Below are positions 51,482 through 61,440 of a DNA stretch of 64,000 nucleotides, in pieces. The DNA comes from Phytopythium helicoides (taxonomy: Eukaryota > Oomycota > Peronosporomycetes > Pythiales > Pythiaceae), in assembly GCA_024867545.1 (NCBI GenBank), contig JANFNE010000037.1, forward strand, positions 602,987 through 666,986, in the 5' to 3' direction. The notes below the pieces were generated by a model, which made no database searches, had not been told where the DNA came from, and was given only the letters and a program-made list of their open reading frames with translations. Each line of letters opens with the position of its first letter. Within the stretch, counting starts at the first letter, position 1. The position numbers and the translations under genes are program-made.

Positions 51482-52660
51482 ATGAACCGCGCGCTGCGCC
51501 TGCTCGCTCCGCCGGCGGCCGCCGCGCGGCCCTCGCTCCTCCCGCGCCGCGCGCTGTCGACGTCCTCGTCGCCGCAGTTCATCGAGGACGAGTACCGCGA
51601 GGCGGCGCACGAGAGCGCCGTGTCCGGCGTGTTCGCGCTGCCGACGCCGCTGCAGCTCGAGAGCGGCGAGCAGCTGCCGGGCGCAGAGGTCGCGTACACG
51701 ACGTACGGCGCGCTCAACGCCGCGCGCGACAACGTCATCGTGCTCTGCCACGCGCTCACGGGGCACTCGCTCGCGCACCAGTACTGGAACGCCATGGTCA
51801 CGCCCGCGTGGACGGACAAGTACTTCGTCGTCTGCGCCAACATCCTCGGCTCCTGCTACGGCTCCACGGGCCCCACGTCCGTCGACCCGCGCACCGGAAG
51901 CCCCTACGGAGCAAGCTTCCCGCGCGTCACGCTGCGCGACGCCGTGGCGCTCCAGAAGCGCCTGCTGGTTGAGCACCTGGGCGTCAGCCAGGTGCAGGCC
52001 GTGGTCGGCGGCTCGCTCGGTGGCATGCAGACGCTCGAGTGGGCGTTCCAGGGACCAGAGTTCGTCAAGCGCTTCGTGGCTATCGCGTGCAACTCGCACC
52101 ACTCGGCGTGGCAGATTGGCATGAGCGAGCTCCAGCGTCAGGCCATCTACATGGATCCACTCTTCCGGAACGGAGACTACGACCCGGAGCGACCGCCGAC
52201 CCAGGGACTCTCGCTCGCGCGACAGATCGCCATGATGAGCTACCGCACGCACGCGGCGTACAAGGACAAATTCGGCCGCAAGCGCATGGCCGAGAGCGAA
52301 TCCGCCGACGATGACGACGCACCGTTCCTCGTGCAGAGCTACCTCGCGTACCAAGGCGATAAATTCTTGTCGCGCTTCGACGTCAACTCGTATCTGACGC
52401 TCATGAACATGATGGACACGCACGACGTCGGCCGTGGCCGTGGGGGCATCGCGAAGGCGCTTGCGTCGCTTACGCAGCCTGCGCTCGTCGTCGGTGTCGA
52501 GTCTGACGTGCTGTACCCGCTGTCGGAGCAGCGAGAGCTTGCCGAGCTGCTGCCGAACGCGCAGTTCGCCTCGCTCTCGTCTGAGCATGGCCACGACGGT
52601 TTTCTTCTCGGCCAGGACGAGATCAGTGACCTCACCACGCGTTTCCTGGCCGAGAGCTGA
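51482..52660 (+). CDS. Homoserine O-acetyltransferase
   Basis: Single exon of 392 aa from the ATG at 51482. The enzyme transfers acetyl from acetyl-CoA to L-homoserine in methionine synthesis (MetX/Met2 family, alpha/beta-hydrolase fold). Signatures: HALTGHSLA, NILGSCYGSTGP, the nucleophile elbow GGSLGGMQTLEW with S178, D342 in GVESDVLYP and H371 in SEHGHDGFL. The first ~28 residues (MNRALRLLAPPAAAARPSLL then PRRALSTSSS) are Arg/Ser/Ala-rich without acids, a good mitochondrial presequence. A long open frame on the opposite strand is a shadow of this gene. Confidence 0.95.
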   Translation: MNRALRLLAPPAAAARPSLLPRRALSTSSSPQFIEDEYREAAHESAVSGVFALPTPLQLESGEQLPGAEVAYTTYGALNAARDNVIVLCHALTGHSLAHQYWNAMVTPAWTDKYFVVCANILGSCYGSTGPTSVDPRTGSPYGASFPRVTLRDAVALQKRLLVEHLGVSQVQAVVGGSLGGMQTLEWAFQGPEFVKRFVAIACNSHHSAWQIGMSELQRQAIYMDPLFRNGDYDPERPPTQGLSLARQIAMMSYRTHAAYKDKFGRKRMAESESADDDDAPFLVQSYLAYQGDKFLSRFDVNSYLTLMNMMDTHDVGRGRGGIAKALASLTQPALVVGVESDVLYPLSEQRELAELLPNAQFASLSSEHGHDGFLLGQDEISDLTTRFLAES

Positions 52661-52931
52661 GCTGGTCAGGTCTCATGCGCACACCGCGCGTACAGATAGT
52701 CTGGTAGTGATTGCATGTTACATGTCTTGCATTTCCACGTCTCACCTCCCAACCAAGGCCCAGCTCTGGCTCCCGCGCTCCGGTATTCTCCGACAGCGCG
52801 CGGGTCTACGGCTGGGCTCACGATAATAACCCACCTTACTGAGTGAGGGACCTTCTCCCTCCATTCTCACCAAAACTTCTCTAGGTCTGTTTATTTCGAT
52901 ATCTGCGACTTCGACTTTTCTATTCACTTGT

Positions 52932-55878
52932 TCACTTGTACAGCAGCGATGATAGCTGCGAAACGCGCTTATTGGAATGCCGGAAGCGCGACGCAAGACG
53001 TTTGTTCAGCATCTTGAGCACTTCGACCGCTGTATGCGGTGCGCTCGCCTCTAGTTGCTGCATCGCAGCTGCGCTCAACCGCAGCACGATGCAGTCGGAC
53101 GTTGCGATGTATCGGTAAGTTTGCGCCGAGTCGCCAGCCGCCGACATGTTCGGGGTGATAACAGAGCCTGCTCCAATCTTGAGCAACCGCGACTTGGCAG
53201 TCGTGAACGGCGTCCAGCTCTGAGTTTCGGGAACCGCGAAAGACAGCCGGCGCGTAATCGACGCTCCAAGCGATTCCTCTTCTTCATTCTCCATCATAAA
53301 GTCAGAAGAAGATGGCGATGTTGAGGGCGTCGCAGAATCTGGCGCTACAATTCCAGGGATATTGCGTGTGTTTGAGAACTCCGAGTCGGACATGACGTTG
53401 ATGAAGCCGAAACACACAAAATACGTGTCTCGGTTGGTTCCAGGGGTGGTGAGCAGCACCGATCCTGTGGATAGGTTGACAATGTCGAGGTGTGCTGCGA
53501 GCGGAAGGAGCTTCGGGGTATCGATCCCACTTCCTTCATTGCTCGTGTCATGCATGAGCATAAAGTGTTCCCACAGATCAAGCTGACTCAGGTGCCGCCA
53601 CTCTTCGATCGATCCTGTCGCTTGCGTCTTGAGCTCATCCGGGAGCAGCTCGTTCTCACAAATCTCGAGCGTGACGTCCACGTCGCTGCTAAGCAAGTGA
53701 ACGCGTTGAGAGTAGTGGTTTTGTCGAAGAGCTAGCTCGATCGATGGCTTGAGTCCGCAAAAGTAGATGTCAAACATGTACCGATCCGCAAGAACGGATG
53801 CCTTTCGGAAGTTGAGCAAAGCCGTTGCATCAAAGCTCGGCACGAGGCCAAAGTCGATGACTACAAACTTGAGCTTTGGAAACTCGATTGATCGAACGCG
53901 CGTCTCAATACGCTCCAAAATGTTCACTGACGTCCCAAAGAATAGGTAGCCTTGAAGTCGTAGCACGAAAATGGCCGAGCCTTCTTCGTCGAGAAAACGC
54001 GTTTGTTCTGGTGTACGATCGACAGCACTGCGCGCGAGTGCTCCTGTCGTTTCATGATGGACACACCCGACTTCGTAGATTCGGTAGATCAGCTCAACCA
54101 TCGAGATCACTACACCCAGTCCCACACTCTCCAGCATCCCAATCACAAGGAAACTCGTAGTGATGAGCACGACAATACCCTTCTCAACTGGTTTGAGGAA
54201 ACTGAATGGAGCCACGAAGTAAGCCTCGATGAAGTGAAGCCCAACAGACAACAGCAAGCCTCCAAAAATGAACTTTGGCACGTATTGCAGCATACCGATA
54301 CCCTGCGACCAGAGCATGGCAATAAGCACTGCGCAAACAAGCGCAGGAACCTTTTCGTGTGCCTCGAATTGTTTCATGATGCCCATCGCGGAAAGATAAT
54401 GGCAGCCTCCGCAGCAACCCAGCACCCCGCTCGCCATATTCGCAAGTCCAATGACGCGCATCTCGTTGTCTGGGGAGATTTCGCGGCCGAACAGAGTTGA
54501 CAGAGAGGTCGTCGCCACGCTGTACTTGAGCGCACCAAGAATCACAAGCGAAACCATAAATCCCATGCATTCGTGGGTCAACGCGTGCCAATCGACGTGC
54601 TTCAGCTTGATGTGCGACCACGAGTACCATCTTGGCGTGTCTCGAACCACTTTCGCCTTCCAAGAGAACACCCAACCAGCAGCACCCTGGTCATGAACGT
54701 CCATGCCAGCGAACGACATGAAAAGCTGATATCCCAAAAGTGCGACGATAAGGAGGCACGGAAACGAAATGGCGACCGGGATTTTCAGGTGCTGACCAAA
54801 ACGAGCTAGTCCGGCAAATAGGATCGCTGGCCAGATGAGGAGCTGCTGCTTGATCGTAAAGAATTCAATAGTAAACGCTTTGCTGGACGCCATGTGGATG
54901 CCGTTGCGCATCAACTCGGCACCGATTCCCGATAGAAATCCGGCAATCACTGTGAAATTGCAGCGGATTAGATTCACGATGTCATGGCGAGATCGTCAGC
55001 CACGCCACGTACCAGGATACGGCATGTAGTTGGCAATCGATGTGACTCGAAACGAGCCCATGATGAAGAACACAGCGCCGAGAATTGCGGATGTTAGTGA
55101 CACCATGACAATAGTTGTCGGGAGAACCTTTTCGAGGTCCCCATCTAGATGGCTCGTGATTTTGTCTGCCATGGAAGACATGATTGGCGCGCTGCGGATA
55201 CCACGACGCTCACGGTAAGAATCAACTCAATTGAAGCAGCACCATAGCATCGTCCTGAACGTACACAAACACGTCCATAGCGCCAAGAGTCCACGGAGCC
55301 TGGCTGAACCAGGCGAGCACCACGCAAAGCACCGCCGTGCCGAGCAGATTCATGTCAATAAAGTCGGCAATGACAGTCGCAAGAGGCGTGCCGTGGCCCA
55401 CAATCACGCTCGCACACGAGACTGCAAGCGTTGAAGACAGCAAGAACGCAATGATGCCCGACGTCAAGTTGACCATGACCGTGAGCGTGACTCTCTTGGC
55501 TCGGTCAGCTCGCGACTCCGTCGGCTCCATCTCCACCGCGCGCGAGGTAACCGGGAAGAAGCTGCCGCTCGCCTGCGAGGGCAGCTTGCCTCCCGCCCCA
55601 TAGCTGTGCCGCGGGGTCCTCTTGATGGCCAGACCGCCGTACGACGTGGGTCCGCGCGAGTTCTGCCGCGGCAGCAGGCTCTCGCTCTGCCGGTGCGGAA
55701 AGTACGAGCCCTGGTAGCTGCTGACGCGGCGCATGAGCAGCGCCTGCTCCTGCTGCGGGTCGCGCGCCTGCGACATGGCGAGCGCCGAGCTCACATGCGC
55801 CCAGTTGCCGCCGTCGTGCGGGCTCAGCGGCTCCACGTCGAGCGCACCGCGCGCCAGCGGCAGCGCCGTCGACTCCAT
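52932..55878 (-). CDS. SulP-family transporter with STAS and cNMP-like C-terminal domain
   Basis: Exons 55878-55265, 55191-55013 and 54949-52932 total 2811 nt (936 aa). Both introns (73 and 63 nt) start GTACGT and the phases match. The second junction rebuilds the SulP motif NYMPYP/VIAGFLSGIG. A ~120-residue soluble N-terminus precedes about 10-12 membrane helices. A STAS domain follows (FVLRLQGYLFFGTSVNILERIE, VVIDFGLVPSFDATALLNF). The last ~250 residues contain a cyclic-nucleotide-binding-like beta fold (GTNRDTYFVCFGFINV, AGSVITPNMSA, ATSDCIVLRLSAAAMQQL). The layout recalls yeast Ygr125w/Vsb1-type SulP proteins more than plasma-membrane sulfate permeases. Substrate unknown (sulfate, other anions or basic amino acids). 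Confidence 0.88.
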
Positions 55879-56642
55879 CGCTGCGAGAAAGTGCGGCGAC
55901 TGCGCTCCGCCGCCTGCAGCTGCGGCCGTATACTTGCGGCGCGGTCGTCACGTACGCTCGAGGCGGCGAGAAGCCGAGTGGCGAGGGCAGAGAGTGAGCT
56001 GCGGCCGCGGGCGAAGGCCACTGGCGGCGCGAGTTGCTGGCGGTTTCTCCATCCCCCTGGCATACTCAACCCGAGTCATTTGCGACACGACGAAAGGAAC
56101 TGTGTGTGAACGGGATCAGACAGCCGTGGCTGGCTGAGCCTGGAATGGTCGAGTAGCCGATGGGGGCGGACCATCATGGCTGCGTCTATGCTGAAGCGCT
56201 GCTGCTCATCATTTCCATTGGCGTTGGCGTCGATGGGCAATGCCAATGGAGGGCGGAGCGGGCCAGTGGGCCTCGTTGAACTTGTAGCTGGAGCTATTGC
56301 CGATACACCCATCATGGCGAACAAAAGAAGCCGGAGAGCGCCTCGTCCTCATGGCGAGATTCGCCAAGGCAAGCGACGCAATCGAGAGGTCTCCGACGCA
56401 AACTACGCGTTACGTTCTTTGGTGCCGTCGACGAATCGCAGTTGAAGCTGCTCAGCTATCGCATCGAACTGACCAGGTGTGACGCCTGTGCGTGTGCATG
56501 GTTCGTAGACACACGGGATTGTGGCGGTAGCCTGCAGATCTTGGTGGAGATCGTGGAGATCCGTCGGCTCCGCGGAGGTCCATGCAGAAGCGACTGGTTT
56601 TCACTTTGTACTTTATTGCTAGTACTCGCCTTCGGCTCGCGG
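55879..56642. other. Intergenic, transporter promoter to truncated element
   Basis: No supported gene. The part next to 55879 should carry the promoter of the SulP gene. Short open frames (for example 56176-56445) have no recognisable domain. Similarity to the Fanzor-like element begins abruptly at 56643, so this stretch holds the deletion or insertion junction. Confidence 0.5.
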
Positions 56643-57907
56643 GCTACAAACAGATCTCGTCTGCCAGGATCTAGGCCCCACATGGCATCGTAGTCTTCTT
56701 CCCTAAGTGGGCGGTCTGTCGCCGGATGGGTTTTCCCCATGACAATGCTGACAGCCTTTCCGTCCGTCATGATCTCTCCTACGAACTTCTTGTTGGCTGT
56801 TTCAAACTTCTCGATTTTGAAGATACTGTGCCACCAATCGTCAGCGACAGCATTCCAATCGTCGCCTAGAAGAGGCACGCGAACACCAGCACGTAGAAGT
56901 AGGCTGCGGAGCGCCGTCTTGCACATCTTGAAGTGCGAGCACTTGAACCCATTCTTTGTCGGCAGGAGACTGAACGTGCGGACCTCTGGGATGTCCTGTC
57001 GATGCTGAAACCGGCGATTCCTCTCCTCAATGTCGGTCAGAATCATGTAGGTGAGAGGAAGCAATCTGTTAGCCTCGTCGGACAAGTAGCCGCTCTCGTT
57101 GCGCGGGATCTGCTCTCGCCAAGCCTGCACCTCGGTATCGTCGCCGTTGAAGACAGGGTCCAGGATGCTCTTGATCATGACGTAGGCCTCAGCACCGTTC
57201 ATGTCATAGACCCGCTTGATGTGACGGTGAAAGCGACGGTAGAAGTTGCGTACGATCGCTTTCTTGGTGTTAGTGGCCATCATTTGGGCTGCGTTCTGCT
57301 GCCACCCAGCGGTAATCTGCCAGTTGCTTGCACGTCGAGCATCCTCACCTCGCCAAGTGTTGTACAGCGTGACTGATTGCTGGAATGCAGGAGACCTGAG
57401 TGTGGAGTTGGCGTTGCAAACACACGATAGGCATCTGTAGAAGAAGGCCTGGTTGAGTGGCTCCACTGCATCGCCCAGCTGACACATCCGCACGGCGTGG
57501 ATGTTGGCGAGGACGTAAGCCTCCAGCACGGCCTGGTCCATATCCGCCAGCACGGACTCCCACGGCAAAGTCATGGCCTCATCGCTCTTGCAAAACGCCT
57601 TGAGCGACGTCTTGACGCACACAAGCGAGGATTTGGCGTTAGCTGCGTCACGAGCTTCGACTTCGGCTCGTCGCCTCTTTGACTGACTCTTGCGTGGTTC
57701 TGCACTGCGCTTCTTCCTTTTAGATCTAGCATCGCCTGACGTCGGATCAGCTGCACGTGTTGTCTTGGACCGACCTCGACGAGTTGCGGAAGCAGTTCTT
57801 CTCATTGTGGATCTGCGTAGCCCTGCGGAAGCTTGCCTGGTCTTGGACCTGCCTCGCCGGGGACCTGGATCGCCCTCCGTGCCCGATCGAGCGCGCTTGT
57901 TTGCCAT
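56643..57907 (-). pseudogene. 3'-truncated Fanzor-like gene (copy 2)
   Basis: The frame from 57907 matches the first ~417 residues of the 8808-10787 protein at roughly 95% identity, including the GCCACCATGG start context and the basic N-terminus. Similarity ends right after RuvC-I (WGLDPGRRDLFVA). The frame then runs ~65 codons into unrelated sequence to a stop at 56456. RuvC-II, the zinc finger and RuvC-III are missing, so it cannot be a nuclease. The 5' coding part has no frameshift or stop, which suggests recent truncation. Confidence 0.88.
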
Positions 57908-58385
57908 GGTGGCAAATTACACTGTGAGTAGGGAGATCAGGGTCGGCAGCCGCTTTCGTTCGTTGCCGTTCGAGAGCGAGTTGGTGCTTGCCAATTCAAA
58001 ACATGCTATTGTCTCATTATGCCCATTTACATGTATGCAGGCATAGCTGCAAAGGCCGCTTTACTAGCTTGCCGTGGCTCATGGTGGAACTCTGGAGATC
58101 CTTCCTATGGCATCTCCAACAAGCAATATGAAGTGTCCATGCAGTGCTGTTGTCATCGCTGGGGGAGGGCATCGCGCAACCCGCTTGAAGCTGATGAACT
58201 GCGCTGCCAGCTTGTCAATTGGGCAGTACCGTAACGACAGGTTTATTTAGTTTCACGTCTCCTTTTCTACCTTTTCCGGTTGAGTGGGTGTTCACATCGA
58301 TCGTTGTACTGAGAAGGATGAATGTAGAAATGGAGGTTTTGTGACCATCTACCACACAGCCAATGCCGGGTACCCCGGCCATTCA
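56643..58385 (-). mobile_element. Fanzor-like transposable element, copy 2 (3'-truncated)
   Basis: Matches 9523-11242 of copy 1, including ~475 bp of 5' flank and the terminal hairpin (58365-58379). Two small length differences lie in the flank (about 10 bp near 58010 and about 13 bp near 58257). The outer end is followed by sequence unlike copy 1, which places the element border at 58385. Confidence 0.85.
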
Positions 58386-58430
58386 ATGCAAACAGGAGCT
58401 GCTCGGCGAGCTACCTAGACGACGCGGAGC

Positions 58431-59075
58431 CTACGAGGACGTGACGCACATGGAGAAGAAGTCGTTGAAGGACTCGCACGTGAGGCCCGCGGCGCAGACG
58501 CCCTCGGTGTCCTCGGCGCCCGTGCACTCGCCGTAGAGCGGGATGCCCGGCAGGTACGGCGCGTCGGCGCACTCCTGGGCGCTGCCCTTGGTGCGGCAGT
58601 ACTTGCCCGGGTCGCAGGCGCCGGCCGTGCCGTTGGAAAGCTTGCAGCCTTCGGCGATGGCGCCGCGGTTGAGGCGGTACGCGTCCGGCGGCATGCAGTA
58701 GCAGTCCGTGTTGGCCGTGTCCATGCACAGGCAGGTGAAGTCAAAGAGGCACTTGGACGGCAGCGAGGTGTCCGTGGAGCTGCACTCGGCCCATGGCATG
58801 GTGGTCGAGTCGTCGATCTCATCCAGGAAGGCGTCACCGCGCGGCAGGCAGCGCTGCGTGCCCGTTCCGTCGTCCTGGCACTCGTACGCCGCGTCGGCGC
58901 ACAGCAGCACGGCACCGCCGTTCGGGCACGTCGCGTTCACCGCAATCACCTCGGTCTCCTGGAACTTGAGGTGCGCGCCGTGGTGGTGCGCGCGCACGTG
59001 GAGGCTCGATGCGTCCATGCCGGCGACGGCTGTGGCAGCAGCAGAGGCGACGGCAACCAGCGTGAGGAGCTTCAT
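58431..59075 (-). CDS. Secreted Cys-rich protein A
   Basis: Single exon of 214 aa. Signal peptide at residues 1-19 (MKLLTLVAVASAAATAVAG). The mature protein has about 18 cysteines in segments such as ECSSTDTSLPSKC, FTCLCMDTANTDCYCMPPDA, ACDPGKYCRTKG and CAAGLTCESF, resembling small EGF-like or WAP-like knots, but no known family is certain. No RxLR motif is seen near the cleavage site. It is paralogous to the divergently transcribed gene at 59327 (shared WAEC/WGFC, C-x(C)-x-C and GxYCxxxG blocks). Secreted Cys-rich proteins of oomycetes include wall proteins and apoplastic effectors; no role can be assigned. Confidence 0.8.
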   Translation of the reverse strand: MKLLTLVAVASAAATAVAGMDASSLHVRAHHHGAHLKFQETEVIAVNATCPNGGAVLLCADAAYECQDDGTGTQRCLPRGDAFLDEIDDSTTMPWAECSSTDTSLPSKCLFDFTCLCMDTANTDCYCMPPDAYRLNRGAIAEGCKLSNGTAGACDPGKYCRTKGSAQECADAPYLPGIPLYGECTGAEDTEGVCAAGLTCESFNDFFSMCVTSS

Positions 59076-59326
59076 GGCGCAGGTGGTTGGCTGTTCGAAC
59101 GGCTTGCTCGGTACGGCGCAGCTTGAGAAGTGACGACCAAGTGCAGCCGCCGATCGCGATCTTTTCCCTCTCCGGTCGCATTGAAGCGCCCCATACCGGC
59201 GATGCAGCAGTGTATAAACTATGGTATCCACAATCACCGTCGGATCCTGCCGGACAGAGGCGGAATCTGGCACCCACAGTAGCTGGGTGCCTCGCCAAAT
59301 TTGCTCCACAGCTGCGAGCGGTCGTC
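59076..59326. promoter_or_regulatory. Bidirectional promoter of the secreted paralog pair
   Basis: 251 bp between the ATG codons of two divergently transcribed, paralogous secreted proteins. TATA-like GTATAAAC near 59211-59218. No exact oomycete initiator was found. Shared regulation is inferred from the short distance. Confidence 0.5.
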
Positions 59327-59914
59327 ATGGAGTTCAAGCGCGCGACGCGGAGACAGGCGCTGGCGGCGCTGCTGCTGGCCGCGGCAGCTGCGCGCCCGGC
59401 GGTCGGCGCGTCCCTGCACGTGGCGGTGGCGCTCCGCACGGCGGTGGGAGCCACGAGCCCGACGGTCTTCACGCGCGTCGTGGAGGACGAGGCGTCGTGC
59501 GGCAGCTCGCCCAACGAGATCCCCATGTGCGCGTCCAGGGGCTTCGTGTGCCGCATGGAGCTCGGCCACGAGATGTTCGCCGTGGCGCCGTCGTGCCTGC
59601 CCTACGTCCCCGACGAGATGGTGGACGACCCGTTCGCGAGCGAGGCGGCGGCCGTGGCGCCCTGGGGCTTCTGCGACCCGCAGGTCGCCGCCGCTCCTGT
59701 GTGCCAGCGCCAGTTCAGCTGCGAATGTGCATCCGCCGACGCCGCGTGCCAGTGCGTGCCGCCCGACATGGTGCCGGACGCGAAGCGCCAGCCCAGCGGC
59801 CAGGACGGAGCGCTGCAGTGTGGAGACAGCGCGGGCGACTGCGACGAGGGCCAGTACTGCAAGTACGCGGTCGAGGGCGGCGTGCAGTGCGGCAAGAAGC
59901 CCTACTACTCATGA
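59327..59914 (+). CDS. Secreted Cys-rich protein B
   Basis: Single exon of 195 aa from MEFKRATRRQ. A signal-anchor-like hydrophobic run (LAALLLAAAAARPAVGA) gives a likely cleaved signal peptide. The mature protein has about 17 cysteines. The second half aligns with protein A: PWGFCDPQ, FSCECASADAACQCVPPDM, GDCDEGQYCKYAV, CGKKPYYS. Protein A extends further with a CAAGLTCESF block missing here. Function unknown; likely extracellular. Confidence 0.78.
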   Translation: MEFKRATRRQALAALLLAAAAARPAVGASLHVAVALRTAVGATSPTVFTRVVEDEASCGSSPNEIPMCASRGFVCRMELGHEMFAVAPSCLPYVPDEMVDDPFASEAAAVAPWGFCDPQVAAAPVCQRQFSCECASADAACQCVPPDMVPDAKRQPSGQDGALQCGDSAGDCDEGQYCKYAVEGGVQCGKKPYYS

Positions 59915-60207
59915 GCTCTGCGGCTCAGAGCGCCGTCGCCACCGTCGCCATCTTCATGTGCATGTCGACACACACTTTTATATGGAGTAATGTATGCATC
60001 CCTTCCTCGTCCTCGTCGACGCTGGTTGGACGGAAAATGGCCAATCAGAGAGTGCCAGGCCGGACACTCCGCCGCATGTGATTGGGCGAAACGTTTTAGA
60101 GTGTACCCATCCGCGAGAGGGGACAGGCTGCATTACATTCCGCTTCTTGCCTCGCGCCGCGCAGTTCGACTTCAGCTTTATCAACAGCAGCAGCAGCAGC
60201 AGTCGTG

Positions 60208-61347
60208 ATGGAGCTCCTGCTTGAGCGAGTGCACTCGGGAGTGCAGCGAATTCAGCAAAACGCCCACGTGCAGCGTATCCAGAAGAATGTGCACGCTCAT
60301 CTCCAGAACCTGGCGATGGCAGGGACGTCGCCTCGGCCGACTGGAGCTTCGTGGGCACTCGAGTCCATGTTCGTGCCTCAGCACTGGGACTCATCTCGCC
60401 AGCGAGCAGCTTCTGTGATAGCCCCGACACTGCGCTCTTCGGACTCTGAAGCCCAGACGGACGTGCTGACCGACATGGACGGAGTGTCGCTGCTAATCGC
60501 GTCCTTCCTTGACGGCGAGTCGCTCGCGGCGGTACAAGGTGTTAGTCGCGCATGGAGGGCTTTCATCTCGCAGTACAGGGAAGAGCTGTATGCGCAGCTA
60601 CTGCGCCCACGCGCCTGCGGCTTTCCGAACGTCATCTCATCGAGTTGTGCATTCAAGTCGTATCTGTTTTCTCTTCGCGACGCATTAGACATTGAGCTCC
60701 GACACACTATCGCAATCGAGCCTGTTGCCACAGCCCTCGAGCAGTACTGTGCGTCTGAGCCATCGGGCAGTGCCTTTGTCGCCATGTTCTGCGATCTCAT
60801 TGAGTTCCAAGATCCTACAATCGCCAAGTTTGTCGCCCACAAGCGTCAAAGTGCCCTTAGTATGGTGCTCGTGCGCACCCCTGACGATGTCCGTGCGTTC
60901 CGCAAGCGCTCGCATTTCGTAGGGCCGATCACGTTTGTGCCTATCGAAAACCCGCACTGGCCTCCATTTGAGCCCTATCAGCCTCTTGACGGCTGTCCAG
61001 GATTTCTCGGATATGCATACGACCACGCCACCATTGTCCCGGGTTATGAATCACTGCAGCAAACTGTCGTCAAGTCAATTCTGAAGGAACTTATGCTCTT
61101 CGACACGCAAGAGCACGCGACTGCTTATGGTCACAGCATTGGGGCAGCCCCCTTTGCTGCCATTGTGAGCGAAAACCCAGACGATGGGGCTGAGTACAAT
61201 CGCTGGGCAGCCACTGCGACTTTCTCGACGCCTTTGCGTCGCAAAATGCGGCATCTGACCTGCCCAGCAGCGAATCGACAAACTGAAAGATCGGATCGCG
61301 GCCGTCGATGGCTGCATTATGTCCCATGTAGACTAAAATTTAATTAG
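60208..61347 (+). CDS. F-box-like protein with possible SMC-hinge-like half
   Basis: Open frame of 379 aa from an ATG preceded by a (CAG)n run. The N-terminus is an amphipathic His/Gln-rich helix (VHSGVQRIQQNAHVQRIQKN). Residues ~90-130 look like an F-box (DGVSLLIASFLDGESLAAVQGVSRAWRAF). Residues ~215-320 (VLVRTPDDVRAFRKRS..., GPITFVPIE, CPGFLGYAYDHATIV, LMLFDTQEHATAY) resemble part of an SMC hinge. An alternative model splices 61165-61267 (GTGAGC...CCCAG, phase 0) and ends at 61336 with a coiled-coil tail QRIDKLKDRIAAVDG, more natural than the Arg-rich end of the unspliced frame. An SCF adaptor role is inferred. Confidence 0.6.
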   Translation: MELLLERVHSGVQRIQQNAHVQRIQKNVHAHLQNLAMAGTSPRPTGASWALESMFVPQHWDSSRQRAASVIAPTLRSSDSEAQTDVLTDMDGVSLLIASFLDGESLAAVQGVSRAWRAFISQYREELYAQLLRPRACGFPNVISSSCAFKSYLFSLRDALDIELRHTIAIEPVATALEQYCASEPSGSAFVAMFCDLIEFQDPTIAKFVAHKRQSALSMVLVRTPDDVRAFRKRSHFVGPITFVPIENPHWPPFEPYQPLDGCPGFLGYAYDHATIVPGYESLQQTVVKSILKELMLFDTQEHATAYGHSIGAAPFAAIVSENPDDGAEYNRWAATATFSTPLRRKMRHLTCPAANRQTERSDRGRRWLHYVPCRLKFN

Positions 61348-61440
61348 TTTCTCTGCTTGATCATCAAATGATAAATACATCATGGCTTACAACCCTTTTT
61401 TTCTATGTGGGTGGTGGTATGTACACGAGCCTTCAAGCGC

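Noticed and set aside
51317..52594. 425-codon open frame on the minus strand
   Set aside because: Antisense shadow of homoserine O-acetyltransferase; Arg/His/Val-rich, no domain.
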